Source of the DNA: Deinococcus aerolatus
GTDB taxonomy: Bacteria; Deinococcota; Deinococci; Deinococcales; Deinococcaceae
Length of the DNA stretch: 49,126 nucleotides
Assembly: GCF_014647055.1 (NCBI RefSeq)
Contig: NZ_BMOL01000021.1
Location: forward strand, 1 to 49,126
Direction: 5' to 3'
Shown: positions 49,077 through 49,126 of the stretch, one piece after another
Layout of the letters: every line of letters starts with the position of its first letter
Position numbering within the stretch: position 1 is the first letter of the stretch
Notes under the pieces: model-generated
The model's input: only the letters and a program-made list of their open reading frames with translations
What the model was told of the DNA's origin: nothing
The model's database searches: none
Translations under genes and position numbers: made by a program

Positions 49077-49126
49077 TTCTGAGCCTCGAGAGAGGCGGGC
49101 AGCATGACAAGTGAAGCGTGAAAGAG

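Overview
The window is high-GC chromosomal DNA from a Deinococcus-like bacterium. Support comes from gene content (a long secreted deinococcal envelope protein, CdaA/CdaR, YqeK-LCP-RsfS, a ScpA-like protein, LuxS, zinc-type L28, type IV pilus minor pilins) and from promoter style: about twenty genes on both strands have a TANNNT or CANNNT -10 box only 5-8 nt before the start codon and no Shine-Dalgarno. This is the leaderless arrangement known to be common in Deinococcus. Species assignment is inference; no rRNA lies in the window.

Layout. 0-0.25 kb: N-terminal part of an IS630-type transposase running off the left edge. 0.4-6.4 kb: HD protein, lipoprotein, large secreted protein, alanine racemase, PrmC, VC0807-like membrane protein. 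6.5-13.2 kb: coaD-rsmD cluster, small hypotheticals, then rsfS-LCP-yqeK and cdaR-cdaA (wall polymer, Ap4A and c-di-AMP functions). 13.4-21.2 kb: UPF0173 hydrolase, scpA-trpS (TrpRS with a four-Cys iron-sulfur-type motif), a parvulin chaperone divergent from tRNA-Arg(CCG), a SIS protein, a phosphoesterase and a DNA polymerase III delta' homologue. 21.2-26.2 kb: signalling region with an HD-GYP phosphodiesterase, two unannotated small genes (one a 46-residue secreted peptide), a divergent TPR/BTAD regulator, ferredoxin and a GGDEF cyclase. 26.3-35.7 kb: rhomboid protease, VOC protein, acyl-CoA synthetase, esterase, C39 peptidase, AAC(3)-like protein, a zinc-ribbon/HEPN-like protein, adenine deaminase. 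35.8-41.4 kb: asd with an attenuator-like leader, plsY, tRNA-Ser(GGA), SMP-30, a coiled-coil protein, enoyl-CoA hydratase, ruvX. 41.5-49.1 kb: a minor-pilin operon with an AT-rich core, a dynamin-like GTPase, rpmB with a structured leader, lspA, luxS, and a consensus promoter reading out of the right edge.

The most interesting parts are two. First, a compact peptide / 61-aa protein / HD-GYP operon lies 23 bp from a divergent TPR-BTAD regulator, with an inverted repeat over the regulator start; it looks like a possible peptide-signalling module linked to c-di-GMP turnover. Second, the asd leader has a leaderless ten-residue ORF with Thr-Thr-Ile, competing hairpins and a U-run before the Shine-Dalgarno, resembling a translation-coupled attenuator of the threonine-operon type. 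A second leaderless mini-ORF sits in front of yqeK. These are inferences from sequence only.
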